A program made the translations under genes and the position numbers. A stretch of 64,000 bases of DNA from Tsukamurella pulmonis (lineage in GTDB: Bacteria > Actinomycetota > Actinomycetes > Mycobacteriales > Mycobacteriaceae), in assembly GCF_900103175.1 (NCBI RefSeq), contig NZ_FNLF01000002.1, forward strand, positions 3,114,136-3,178,135, in the 5' to 3' direction. A model generated the notes under the pieces. The model had not been told where the DNA came from. It was given only the letters and a program-made list of their open reading frames with translations, and made no database searches. Shown piece after piece: positions 27,727-36,160 of the stretch (within the stretch, counting starts at the first letter, position 1; each line of letters opens with the position of its first letter).

Positions 27727-29218
27727 CGACAACCTTTTGGATCAACTGCAGATTCGGAGCCGGAGCCGCCAGAGGACGAGTAAGGGGCGCTTGCTTGCCG
27801 CCTTCGGCCTCGGAGATGTAGTCGGCGTAGACGGTAAGTGTAGTAACGAATGATGCGTGGCCTAGCATCTTGCTGACCTGCATGTAGTGCTCCCCCGCCG
27901 ACAAGCTCAGCACCGCGAACGAATGCCGCAGGTCATGCCAGCGGGCGGGCGGTAGGTCGAGGGCAGCCAGGGCAGGCGCGTAGTACCGATTGGAGACGTT
28001 GTCGGTGTTGATCGGCTCCGTCCACTTGTAGGTAGCGGCGATCTCGGCTGCGCGGATCTCGGCTCGCTGCGCGGCCACTTCGGGGGTGTCGTCGTCTATG
28101 GGCGTCGGGTCGCCGAGCTGCACGCCTGCCAGCTTGGCCTCCGCGCGCGTCATCCGGCCGGGGAACAGCGGCGCGGACGGGTCCAACCGTCGCGGGTGCC
28201 CCGCGAGGTAGGTGCGCAGGTCGTCGGCCAGCCAGCCGTCCAGCGGGACCACGCGGGTGGACCTAACCGACTTGGGCGTGCCGGTCACCCACTCCCCTCC
28301 TTGGCGGGTCTTCGTCCGGCTGACCGAGACCATCCCCATCGCGCCCTTCTGGCGCGGCAACGTGACGTCGCCAATCTCCAGCCCACGCAATTCGCCGGCC
28401 CGGAGTCCCGTGTAGGCGCTGAACGTCACCGCCAGCGCGTACACCGGCTGGAGCTGCACCGTGGTCATGTAGTCGGCCACCGCTGCGATCTGCGCGGAGG
28501 TGAGCGGCAGCGCCTTGAAGTCACGCGGCTTGGCGTCGTCGCCTGTGGCGATCTGCGCGGTGCCAGCGTGACGCGGCAACGGCACCGAGTGCACCGGGTT
28601 CGCCTTCAATGCTCCGTCAATCACCGCCAGATCGAGGATGCGACGGAGGATGTCGTACGCCTTCTTCACCGTGGACCGGCTCAGCGTCACCATCTGCGGG
28701 GTACCGTCGGCGTTCAGCTTCGGCGTCGGGTTCCCGGATCGCGTGTCGGGGTTGCGGGCCGGACGCGGCGACAGCATCGCGGCGCGAAAGTGCCGTACGT
28801 CGGCAGCCGTGATCGTCGCGGTGGCCTTCTGCCCGAACGGTTCCGCCAGGTACCGCCGATAGATCGCCTCGCCCTCCTTGATGCTGCCTGGCTTCACGGT
28901 GCCCTGCTGCGACTTGAAGAATTCTGCCGCGTAGTGGCCCATCGGCAGGGTTCCCGCTACCCGCTGATCTGCGAGCTGGGAGACGGTGCCACTGTGCTTG
29001 GCGCTATTGAGCTCGTCGCGGCGCGCCTCGGCCAGCTCTCGCGTCGGGAACGTCTCCTGCCGGTTGGTCGTCTTCTTGCGTCCGTTCGGCTTCGCCGGGT
29101 CTACCGGAATCGGGAGGCCGTTCTCGTCGCGGACCAAGTCCTTGAACGTGACGCGGTAGGTCGCGACCGGCTTCCCGCGACGACGCTCGTTCGTCTCGTA
29201 CTTGGTGATCCACGCCAT
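27707..29218 (-). CDS. int: Tyrosine-type site-specific integrase of element A
   Basis: A 503-residue recombinase starting at ATG 29218. The N-terminal AP2-like/SAM-like parts precede a catalytic domain. TGLRAGELRGLEIGD holds the first Arg, HDLRHSFAVLSL the HxxR, and LGHASFVTTLTVYADY the second His and the Tyr nucleophile. It would integrate the element at the 3' half of tRNA-Met. It starts 2 bases after the resolvase stop, so both are in one operon. An unusual acidic insertion (PTPIDDDTPEVAAQRAEI) lies before the catalytic His. Confidence 0.92.
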   Translation of the reverse strand: MAWITKYETNERRRGKPVATYRVTFKDLVRDENGLPIPVDPAKPNGRKKTTNRQETFPTRELAEARRDELNSAKHSGTVSQLADQRVAGTLPMGHYAAEFFKSQQGTVKPGSIKEGEAIYRRYLAEPFGQKATATITAADVRHFRAAMLSPRPARNPDTRSGNPTPKLNADGTPQMVTLSRSTVKKAYDILRRILDLAVIDGALKANPVHSVPLPRHAGTAQIATGDDAKPRDFKALPLTSAQIAAVADYMTTVQLQPVYALAVTFSAYTGLRAGELRGLEIGDVTLPRQKGAMGMVSVSRTKTRQGGEWVTGTPKSVRSTRVVPLDGWLADDLRTYLAGHPRRLDPSAPLFPGRMTRAEAKLAGVQLGDPTPIDDDTPEVAAQRAEIRAAEIAATYKWTEPINTDNVSNRYYAPALAALDLPPARWHDLRHSFAVLSLSAGEHYMQVSKMLGHASFVTTLTVYADYISEAEGGKQAPLTRPLAAPAPNLQLIQKVVAMRGGR

Positions 29219-29220
29219 GA

Positions 29221-29850
29221 TCAGGCTGCCTTTCCGTTGATGCGGGCCAGGGCGCGTCTGACCGAGCTGTAGCTCCATTCGGTGCCGCCCTTGGCGGTGG
29301 GGATTCCCTCGTTGGTGAGCGTGCTGGCGATCGCCTTAGCGCCGAGCCCCTGCGCTGCGAGCACCTGGATGCGCCGCTGAGCCGAAACGCTGATGAGGCC
29401 GGGGTCGCCCTTGCTGCGCTTCTGGTCCAGGGCCTCGCGGGTGCGGGTGCCGATCTTGCGTCGTTCCTCTGCCGCCACCGCCAGGCGGACGTCCGCAACA
29501 AGACGCTGACTCGGGTCGCCGCTGTCTGCGCCCTCGCAGTCCAACAATCGCCAGCCGTAGTCGTTGGCTCGCTTCATGATCTGCGCGGCGTCCAGCTGGT
29601 CGCGGGTGACGCGGTCCAGAGCGCGAACGAGGAGTCCTTGCGCCACTCCCGATTCCACGGCTGCCACGGCGACCTCGCGCCCGAACATCGCGTCGTTCTT
29701 TGCGCCGCTGACCACGTCCGTCGTGACGGTGAGTAGTTCGTGGCCGCGAGCCGCGCACCACTGTGCGAGCGAATCGCGTTGCGCTTCGAGGCCGAGGCCG
29801 CTCTCGCCTTGCCTGTCCGTGCTCACTCGCACGTACCCGATGACTCTCAT
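29221..29850 (-). CDS. Small serine recombinase (resolvase/invertase family)
   Basis: A 209-residue protein from ATG 29850, with GAGGAGG upstream. The N-terminal catalytic domain begins MRVIGYVRVSTDRQ, with the nucleophilic Ser in RVST and conserved Arg in VRALDRVTRDQ. A C-terminal HTH (ISVSAQRRIQVLAAQGLG, AKAIASTLTNEGIPTAKGG) follows. It precedes int in the same operon. It could resolve dimers of the excised circle, or control inversion; the first is more usual. Confidence 0.9.
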   Translation of the reverse strand: MRVIGYVRVSTDRQGESGLGLEAQRDSLAQWCAARGHELLTVTTDVVSGAKNDAMFGREVAVAAVESGVAQGLLVRALDRVTRDQLDAAQIMKRANDYGWRLLDCEGADSGDPSQRLVADVRLAVAAEERRKIGTRTREALDQKRSKGDPGLISVSAQRRIQVLAAQGLGAKAIASTLTNEGIPTAKGGTEWSYSSVRRALARINGKAA

Positions 29851-30076
29851 CCGTTGCCTCCTCGCCTGCGGCGTCCGAGGGGTGCGGGCTGGGCCGCGCC
29901 CCTTGCACCCCACCTTACCTCGTACATACGTTCGATGATGTGGTGAATACTGCTGCGCTGTCGAGTGATTCGAGTACCGCTCAGCATCGTTGCAAGCGCT
30001 GACGCCACACACCCCACACCCGTGGGCCCAACTGCCCCGCCATGCCGCCCACGGGGTAGCCAGGCCGCCGGGATTG
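29851..30076. other. Intergenic region upstream of the resolvase–integrase operon
   Basis: 226 bases without a gene. It must hold the promoter of the recombinase operon and possibly a res site for the serine recombinase. CGTACATACG at 29921–29930 is the only short near-palindrome seen. No gene is evident. Confidence 0.4.
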
Positions 30077-30805
30077 CTACTTGGTGCGGCCCCGCCGTGT
30101 GCCTGTGGGCGCGGGCGGCGGCGTGGTGGCGCGGAGCTGCGCGAGGGCGGTCTCCATGTCCATCAGTCCCGTGTCGCGTGCTGTCGGGTTCGCCGGCTCC
30201 TCGCGGGGTCGCAGACGTGGCGTGGGTGCCTCGTCGTCCAGGTCGGTGGTCTGCGCGTCGACGATCTCACCTTCCAGCCAGTCGGTATTCGGGTCCTCGG
30301 CGTCGGGCACGCCACGCTCTGCGCGGGACGCTGCGCGGCTGCCACCAGACAGGACAGCTCCCAGGACGTCCTCGAACGCCTTGCTGGGACCCACCTCGAC
30401 CTCGACCGCGGTCTTGGCGCTGAGGCCTGCTCGGTCGAGCGCGTCCTTGATCGCGGCCAGCTTCACGTTGTCTGGAGCGTTGTCACTGACGGCTAGCTTT
30501 AACAGCTCCTTAGCCACGCGATCTGCGGCCATCTCCAGGCGGACGCGGGCAGCACGGCGCACATGCCCAGACGCGCCGCCATGAGCACGGCACACCGTCG
30601 CCCCTTGGATAGCTAACCTCCTGCATCGCTCGCCCGACTTCTTATGCGCCACACAGCGAGCGGCGTCGTTCTTCGCGAGCATCGCGTCCCACTCGGCTGC
30701 TGCCTCGGGCGACGTCCTCGGGCCGAGCTCCTCCCAGACCTCGAACTCGGGATCGTCGGGATCGGGTACCCATCGGCCTTCCATGCCGTCGATGTGCTGG
30801 CTCAT
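30077..30805 (-). CDS. Zinc-motif phage protein, terminase-small-subunit-like
   Basis: A 242-residue protein from ATG 30805. A Cys/His cluster near residues 50–76 (CVAHKKSGERCRR, then ATVCRAHGGASG) is common in actinophage proteins encoded near terminase or replication genes. It is followed by helical RVAKELLKLAVSDNAPDNVK and LAAIKDALDRAGL, similar to small-terminase helices, and an acidic disordered tail. In phage satellites a private TerS redirects packaging, which would fit here. The assignment is tentative. Confidence 0.5.
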   Translation of the reverse strand: MSQHIDGMEGRWVPDPDDPEFEVWEELGPRTSPEAAAEWDAMLAKNDAARCVAHKKSGERCRRLAIQGATVCRAHGGASGHVRRAARVRLEMAADRVAKELLKLAVSDNAPDNVKLAAIKDALDRAGLSAKTAVEVEVGPSKAFEDVLGAVLSGGSRAASRAERGVPDAEDPNTDWLEGEIVDAQTTDLDDEAPTPRLRPREEPANPTARDTGLMDMETALAQLRATTPPPAPTGTRRGRTK

Positions 30806-30880
30806 CCTCTTGTCCTTTCAAGCTGGATTCTGTTGCTGTCGAATGCCTCCAGGCCGTCTCTGCGCGGGCTGCGGGCAAAA

Positions 30881-31099
30881 CGGCCCCAAAAGCGGCCCCT
30901 TTAGGCCGGGGCCGTGGGGCCTTTTTGGCCCCCACGGCCCGCCCCGGTGCCTCACTGGTGGGCTGGGGCCTTTCCGGGCCTTTCCGGGGCCGATCCGAAA
31001 ACAAGCCGCTACCTGCACAAACATGCCGTCAAGCCAGATGGATCGGCCCCGAACGGCCCCAACGGGGCCGAGAAACCAAAACGGCCCCAAAACGGCCCC
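30881..31099. repeat. CGGCCCC repeat cluster and long hairpin, origin- or packaging-like
   Basis: CGGCCCC occurs at 30881, 30893, 31044, 31054, 31082 and 31093, and its complement GGGGCCG at 30908, 30986 and 31064: nine copies in about 220 bases, several followed by AAAA or preceded by AAAA/GAA. Around 30904–30957 a long hairpin forms (GGGCCGTGGGGCC, loop TTTTT, GGCCCCCACGGCCC). No gene lies here. It sits between the terminase-like and primase genes, where a replication origin or a pac site is expected. Confidence 0.6.
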
Positions 31100-31131
31100 G
31101 CCCCGCAAGCCGCTGGCCCCTGCACGCCGCC

Positions 31132-33399
31132 TCACGGTTCGTCACCCACGCCGAAGGTGATAGGCATCGCCCAGAGCTTCTTTCGCTCCATCCGGAGCAT
31201 CCCGGCGTCGAGCATCCGATCGACCTCTGCGGCGCGGGCCTCACCGCGGCCCTTCACGTCCTTGCTCGCCTTCACGGCGGTCTTGGTGAGCTGCCCCGGC
31301 TGTGCCTTGACCAGGTTGTAGATCTGCATCGTCAACGACGCCTGCGCTGCCTCGGGGCTGGACGCAACGGACGTCATCCGCGACACCGACCAGTCCACCG
31401 CAAGATCGACAGCTTCGCCTTCCTCCGCGCGGTCCATCTGATCAAGCGGAGGAAGTCGCCAGTTCACGTTCCACTGCCTGCCGCCCCACTGTCGGGAGCC
31501 GAACTGCACCTCCAGCGGGTATTCGCCCGTCTCCAGATTCGGGCCGTTGCGAGCGTGCCGCTGCACCCACCAGCTGTCGGCCCACGCGGACATCCCCGCA
31601 TAGCCGATGCTGTCCAGGTCGAGCTCCTTCGCGCCCTTGTTGAAGTGATCCGCCACGAGCAGCGCGGCTTCATCGCCAACGGTCTGTTCCCGGAACTCGG
31701 CCAGCATCGGGCCGCGCTCGTAGACATTCGCGGCATCCACGCCCTTCGGGTGGTAGGCGTACAGCGGGTCCAGAATCACGAGCTCGGGCTGCACTTCGTC
31801 CAGGTAGTGCCGCACCGCGCCAAGGAAGTCCGGACTGTCCAGCGGGGCCGACACATGCACCGCGTACAGCGGCAGCTCCGGGAGCGGCACGCCGTACCTC
31901 TTCGCGATGGCCTGGGTGCGCCGATGAAACAGGTTCCGTCCGCCCTCGCCGTTCAGGTAGAGAACCGGCCCCGGGGTGACGACCTCAAACTGATCGAGCA
32001 ACGGCGCACCGCTCGCGACCGCCAGAGCGAACGCGATCGCGTTGTACGACTTGAGCGTCTTCTTCGCTCCAGCGATGGGGCCGAACGAATTCCGAGGCCA
32101 TGCGCCGCGGATCAGCCACTCGATCGGCGGGATGGGGCGCGCCATCTCGGCAGCCCCAACAAGAGGGAACCGCTCCAGCACAGCGGAGACGCCAACCGAG
32201 TCTTCGTCGGAGGCGACTTCGGCGACCATGCCCCTGGACCGGGTGCCGTCCTCGTTGGCGATCCAGCCCGAACCCGGCCCCCAGATTCCGCCCGGCTCGA
32301 ACGCGCCGCCCGTGTAGAAGTCCAGCGCGACGTAGTCAGGATCGCCGGCGACGACTCTCAGCGCGCCCGTGAGCGACCTTTGGAACTCGTCCGGGTCGTG
32401 CCCTGCGGAGTCGCTCACCGCCTCAAACAGCGCCTCCACGGTGATCAGCGCGGTGCGCACGCCGGGTTCGCCCTTCGCGCCGAGCCGGACCAGGCCGAGC
32501 GTCGCGGAGTTCATGGTCGAGTGGCGGTCTGCGCCGTCCTCGATCGCCGCCTCCACCTCGCGGACCTTCCCGGCGACCGCAGTGCTCATCGCGCCACTAC
32601 GGAACCCATCGAGAACTGCCTGCCCCTCGGACGGACTGCCCTTCTGGTGGACTGGCGACGCCACGGGTGCCTCCGGCAGGACGGAAGTGAGCTCGGCGAC
32701 GTCCAGCCATCCGGCGTCCGCGTTCACGTAGCCTCGCGCAGGCACCGGCTCATCAGGGACTTTCCAGTTGGTTGATCCGGGGCACCGCAGCACGCGGTCG
32801 ATGTTGAAGATCGAGTCCACGTGCCCTTTGGGGTTGATCTCGGCGGCAACCTGCCGCACCAGAGCCGCCCATCGCGCGCTGATCGTCTTCCAGGCCACCG
32901 CACCGTCGGTGATGAGCGGCGCATCACGCACTCTCCAGATTGGTTGGAGTCCGTGCCCGCTCTCGATCACCACGACAGGCGCGCATCCCAGCACAGCGGT
33001 CAGCTTCTCGACCACCTGCTCACACTCCGACAGCGACGCCAGTCCCTTGTCCTTCACGTCGGGGGTGACCACGTCCAGGTCCACGTACAGCGCGATGCCA
33101 CGCGCTACGTCTGCCTCGCCACCCTTGCGCGAGACGCCCGGCTCCAGGGTCAGCGGGTTCGGTGAGAACCACACGTTGACATCGTCGGGCGACGACCACC
33201 CTTGTCCCAGGTGCTCGACGCGGACCGTCCGTCCCCGAAAGGCCGTCTTGTCGTCTGGATCCTGGGTGCACACACTGACCACGGCGTCGTCCGCGTGACC
33301 GAGTGCTCGAAGTACGTCGTAGAGATCGACAGAGCTGTCGCCAAATCTGTACGACGGCAATGGAATACTGTCCAGATCGGAGTTGGTTGTATGCTTCAT
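31132..33399 (-). CDS. Primase-helicase fusion of element A
   Basis: A 755-residue replication protein. The N-terminal part resembles an archaeo-eukaryotic-type primase/polymerase, with YVDLDVV at 105–111, IESGHGLQPIW and VLRCPGSTNWK. The C-terminal part is a RecA-like ATPase of the RepA/AAA_25 kind, with a Walker A variant GAKKTLKS near residue 443, Walker B-like LVILDPLYAYH and LLVADHFNKG. This pairing is standard for phage satellites and integrative plasmids. A winged-helix-like tail ends the protein. It is the largest gene of element A. Confidence 0.8.
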   Translation of the reverse strand: MKHTTNSDLDSIPLPSYRFGDSSVDLYDVLRALGHADDAVVSVCTQDPDDKTAFRGRTVRVEHLGQGWSSPDDVNVWFSPNPLTLEPGVSRKGGEADVARGIALYVDLDVVTPDVKDKGLASLSECEQVVEKLTAVLGCAPVVVIESGHGLQPIWRVRDAPLITDGAVAWKTISARWAALVRQVAAEINPKGHVDSIFNIDRVLRCPGSTNWKVPDEPVPARGYVNADAGWLDVAELTSVLPEAPVASPVHQKGSPSEGQAVLDGFRSGAMSTAVAGKVREVEAAIEDGADRHSTMNSATLGLVRLGAKGEPGVRTALITVEALFEAVSDSAGHDPDEFQRSLTGALRVVAGDPDYVALDFYTGGAFEPGGIWGPGSGWIANEDGTRSRGMVAEVASDEDSVGVSAVLERFPLVGAAEMARPIPPIEWLIRGAWPRNSFGPIAGAKKTLKSYNAIAFALAVASGAPLLDQFEVVTPGPVLYLNGEGGRNLFHRRTQAIAKRYGVPLPELPLYAVHVSAPLDSPDFLGAVRHYLDEVQPELVILDPLYAYHPKGVDAANVYERGPMLAEFREQTVGDEAALLVADHFNKGAKELDLDSIGYAGMSAWADSWWVQRHARNGPNLETGEYPLEVQFGSRQWGGRQWNVNWRLPPLDQMDRAEEGEAVDLAVDWSVSRMTSVASSPEAAQASLTMQIYNLVKAQPGQLTKTAVKASKDVKGRGEARAAEVDRMLDAGMLRMERKKLWAMPITFGVGDEP

Positions 33400-33419
33400 G
33401 TACAGCCTTTTGGGTTGTG

Positions 33420-33444
33420 ATATCGGTTGCCCTACAACCGATAT
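33420..33444. promoter_or_regulatory. Perfect inverted repeat before the primase-helicase gene
   Basis: ATATCGGTTG-N5-CAACCGATAT, 21 bases upstream of the start at 33399. Related GGTTGTAT and GGTTGTGAT half-sites lie at about 33384 and 33413. It is a likely operator for an element regulator, or replication iterons. Confidence 0.55.
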
Positions 33445-33450
33445 GGATGG

Positions 33451-33753
33451 TCAGCTCAGCTGACCGAGGGACGAGCTTCGCTCTCCTGACGGAACAGAAC
33501 ACCCGGTCGGGACGGCCTCGAGGACAGCGTTCTCGGGGTCGTCCGTTCGTTTCGAGCAGACGCACGCGGCCTCCAGGCCGACGCCAGCCGTTGACGCGCC
33601 CACGGTGGCCCCGTTACCGCCAGCCGCACCGCTACGTCCGACCAGCGAGACGCTGGCCCGCCGCACGGTTACCACCACAGCGCCAGCGATCTGGCCCAAC
33701 GTCCATCCGGAGAGGCCAAGCACGGCCGCGCTCACCAGCGCTTCGGCGGTCAT
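33451..33753 (-). CDS. Small membrane protein, 100 aa
   Basis: It starts at ATG 33753, sharing one base with the stop of the upstream gene (TGATG). One hydrophobic segment near residues 4–28 (LVSAAVLGLSGWTLGQIAGA) is followed by a Gly/Ala/Val-rich middle and a tail with two CxC-like Cys. Unrecognised. Confidence 0.6.
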   Translation of the reverse strand: MTAEALVSAAVLGLSGWTLGQIAGAVVVTVRRASVSLVGRSGAAGGNGATVGASTAGVGLEAACVCSKRTDDPENAVLEAVPTGCSVPSGERSSSLGQLS

Positions 33754-34556
33754 CACCAGAACCTCTGATCGGGGTAGCCGACGGACGCAAGATATCCGTC
33801 GGATCGGCCGGCGATCCAGTCCACGCGAACCGGGATGCCCTCCTCTACGAGGCGCTCCACCTCCTTGGAGATGGACGACCGGCAGCCCTCGCAGCCTGGG
33901 AGCACATACATGGTCCCGCCGGAGTCGACGAGCAGGAAGTCGTCCAGCCCGCGCGAGTTGCACTGCGTGACATGACAGAAGGCGCATTCCCGGACGATGA
34001 GGTGCTTGGCGACGTACTGCGCGAGCCTGTAGCCGGTCCAACATCCGGGGACGACCAAGAACTCGTAGTTGCCCTCGTGACCTCCGGCGAGGACCACCGT
34101 CTTGATCGCCGAGCCGCCTTGCTCGGCGGCCTCTACCGCAAGCGGATAGGTCTCCAGGTCGTGGGCGAACTTCGCGCCCTCGTCGCGCGCCAGCGCATCC
34201 TTGTGCGTCTTGGTCCGTATCTGCTGCTCCGTGGGGCGATACTTCGCTCGTAGGCTCATCGGTCGCCTACCGGTGTTCGTGTGGAAGAAGTTCCACGGCA
34301 TGCCCATGCTCTGCATGGACGGCGCGAGACGTAGTTCGTCCCTTGCCATTCGCACCCGCGCCAGGTAGCTAGCCGCGCCGTCCGAGAACCTGGTGCGCTT
34401 GTTCTTGTGAGGCCCCTCGCCTGCGTCCATCACGGTCACGTACCGGTCGCACGCCGCGCGAGACATGGCACGCAGGGCGGGATCGTCATACTCGCGGTCA
34501 AACAGGGCCGGGACCGTGTGCCACCAATCAGACGGATCAGGAACGGGGGCGCTCAT
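33753..34556 (-). CDS. Cys-rich protein of unknown function, 267 aa
   Basis: It starts at ATG 34556, overlapping the AlpA-like gene by 4 bases. It contains VRECAFCHVTQCNSRGLDDF and VLPGCEGCRSS, a pattern of three Cys pairs that probably binds zinc. WWHTVPALFDREYDDPAL opens the protein. It lies in the regulator–replication operon of element A. No known family is recognised. Confidence 0.65.
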   Translation of the reverse strand: MSAPVPDPSDWWHTVPALFDREYDDPALRAMSRAACDRYVTVMDAGEGPHKNKRTRFSDGAASYLARVRMARDELRLAPSMQSMGMPWNFFHTNTGRRPMSLRAKYRPTEQQIRTKTHKDALARDEGAKFAHDLETYPLAVEAAEQGGSAIKTVVLAGGHEGNYEFLVVPGCWTGYRLAQYVAKHLIVRECAFCHVTQCNSRGLDDFLLVDSGGTMYVLPGCEGCRSSISKEVERLVEEGIPVRVDWIAGRSDGYLASVGYPDQRFW

Positions 34557-34861
34557 CGCTGGGCCTCCTGACCGCCAGATGCCAAGGACTCCAGGAAGTC
34601 CCAGATATCCCTGTCGGCGTACCAGAGGTGGCCGGAAATGACGAACCGACGCAGCTCGCCATCTTGGCTGCCATTCTTGATGCGAGTTGGAGAGATGCCG
34701 CGGACGCCGAGCTCGTCGAGGAAATCCAGGACGCCAGGGATGCCCTTCCGTGTCGGGATGTTGGACAGCTCGTCGCGATTGATCACGCGTCGCTGAGAAC
34801 GCGGTGGCGCGACGGACTGCGCGGGGTCGCGGGTTACCCGCGATTGGGTGAGCTGACTCAT
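34553..34861 (-). CDS. AlpA/excisionase-like HTH protein
   Basis: A 102-residue protein. The C-terminal half, ISPTRIKNGSQDGELRRFVI then HLWYADRDIWDFLESL, has the shape of an AlpA/MerR-like winged HTH used as excisionase or activator in satellites. It heads the operon running into the primase-helicase. CAGGAA-type half-sites stand directly upstream of its start. Confidence 0.6.
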   Translation of the reverse strand: MSQLTQSRVTRDPAQSVAPPRSQRRVINRDELSNIPTRKGIPGVLDFLDELGVRGISPTRIKNGSQDGELRRFVISGHLWYADRDIWDFLESLASGGQEAQR

Positions 34862-34863
34862 CG

Positions 34864-34918
34864 TCAGGAACCTTCCTTGAAGTAAGGATTCCTGAGATGC
34901 GCAGCACGTCAGGAATCC
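34864..34918. promoter_or_regulatory. TCAGGAA operator array before the AlpA-like gene
   Basis: TCAGGAACCTT at 34864–34874 and AAGGATTCCTGA at 34884–34895 form an inverted repeat with one extra base. A third half-site TCAGGAATCC follows at 34909–34918. The first overlaps the ribosome site of the AlpA-like gene, as expected for repressor control. Confidence 0.5.
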
Positions 34919-35336
34919 ATCAACAGATGGGGAACCTGGGCGCGGTCTACTGTTTCGGTCGGCCCTTGCTGGCGCTGCTACTGCTCATAGATCAGTGCTC
35001 GGTGATCGATACTCGTCACTGCATCCACCCGTCGGCAGTCCCACGGCTCGCTTTCGCGAGGATGCGCTTTGCGTTACGCCGGGTCTGACCCGTACGGGCC
35101 GGTTTGGCGTAGTTGCCACTATACACACGGCAGCCGCTACCGCCAGGGGTGCAGCGCGCTGTAATCCACTCCATTGCAAGGACTTACGGCGATGTGGCCC
35201 GCGAGAACACTCGCTAACTGAATTTCGCCCACGCTAATAGGCGGCTTCCTGCCGTCCAGCGGCCCCGTGGACGCTCTCGCGTCGTGCACGGGTAGGGCTG
35301 GTCGCGATCGAGAAGTCAACTGACAACCCTCGTCCG
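34919..35336. other. Intergenic region between AlpA-like and XRE genes
   Basis: About 420 bases with no gene I can support. An open frame at 35137–35319 (-) lacks a ribosome site and recognisable product. The region probably contains the promoter of the AlpA-like operon. Confidence 0.4.
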
Positions 35337-35603
35337 CTACTCCGAAATGAGCGGTAGTCCGTCCATCAGCGCGCCAGGTGTGGTGTCGAGGCCGTGTGCG
35401 AGCTTGAGGATGGAGTCAATCCGGCTGCTGCGCTGCCCGCGTTCGGCGCGGGCGTAGTAGCTCCAGTGCACGCCAGCCTTCGCGGCGGCAGCTTCTTGCG
35501 ACAGTCCCAGCTCCTCGCGGCGGGCGCGTAGCCGTCGACCGAACTCCACCACGGCGGGCGTGGGCGGCGTCGGTTCGGTAGCTGGACTCATGGCAGCATC
35601 CAC
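35337..35603 (-). CDS. XRE-family repressor
   Basis: Up to 88 residues from GTG 35603, or 84 from ATG 35591; neither has a strong ribosome site. The HTH is clear: FGRRLRARREELGLSQEAAA, then AGVHWSYYARAERGQR and LKLAHGLDTTPGALM. It is a Cro/CI-type DNA-binding protein, probably the master repressor of element A. It is divergent from the lipoprotein gene at 35728; GGACC-N10-GGTCC in the gap is a possible operator. Confidence 0.85.
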   Translation of the reverse strand: MDAAMSPATEPTPPTPAVVEFGRRLRARREELGLSQEAAAAKAGVHWSYYARAERGQRSSRIDSILKLAHGLDTTPGALMDGLPLISE

Positions 35604-35727
35604 TACATCGGGTTGCGGCCAGACGGACCAGAGCCAATCGGTCCACGGCCAAACGGTTTAGTATTCGACTCCAGCCGGAATGTCCGGCATGTCGGGCATG
35701 ACCTGCCCGATCCAGAAGGAGGCGCAG

Positions 35728-36093
35728 ATGCGCGGATGGAAGCTGGCCGGAGTCGGCGTGGCGGTGGGAGCGACGATCCTGGCGGGGTGTGGCGGCGGAG
35801 CTGACCGCGCGTCAGCGGAAGCGGTCGCCGCGAAATGCAAGAACAGTGACAGCTTCCCCACGCTGTCGGAGGACAAGAAGTCGATCGACTTCAATCTCTA
35901 CTCACGCAGCCAGGGCGCTGAGGATGCCTTCAATTGCATTCTCAAGGAGACTGGCGCTCCATCGAGTGTGAGCTCAAAGGTGAAGCAGACCCGACCGATC
36001 GATGGGACCCAGACCACAAAGTGGGACGGCTGGGAGCTGAGCTGGAGCTATTCGGGCAGCGGCCCGATGAAACTCATCTTCGAACAGGTCTGA
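35728..36093 (+). CDS. Small lipoprotein of element A
   Basis: A 121-residue protein from ATG 35728, with GAAGGAGG upstream. The signal MRGWKLAGVGVAVGATILAGC ends in the lipobox ILAGC, shown here as VGVAVGATILAGC. The mature domain is about 100 residues with two Cys (AAKCKNSD, AFNCIL). It is transcribed alone and opposite to most of the element, next to the repressor, so it may be expressed in the integrated state. This position suits a superinfection-exclusion lipoprotein; there is no direct evidence. Confidence 0.75.
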   Translation: MRGWKLAGVGVAVGATILAGCGGGADRASAEAVAAKCKNSDSFPTLSEDKKSIDFNLYSRSQGAEDAFNCILKETGAPSSVSSKVKQTRPIDGTQTTKWDGWELSWSYSGSGPMKLIFEQV

Positions 36094-36119
36094 GCTTCGC
36101 GCCTCCAGCCGAACAGACG

Positions 36120-36160
36120 AGAAGCCCGCCATCTCCGGTCCAAGGAGATGGCGGGCTTCC
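36120..36160 (+). terminator. Strong terminator after the lipoprotein gene
   Basis: GAAGCCCGCCATCTCC, a short loop and GGAGATGGCGGGCTTC form a 16-pair stem, followed by CGTT. It could work on both strands and also ends the capsid operon side. Confidence 0.75.

Noticed and set aside
35137-35319. A 60-codon minus-strand frame in the AlpA–XRE gap
   Set aside because: No ribosome site, no family and no coupling to neighbours.
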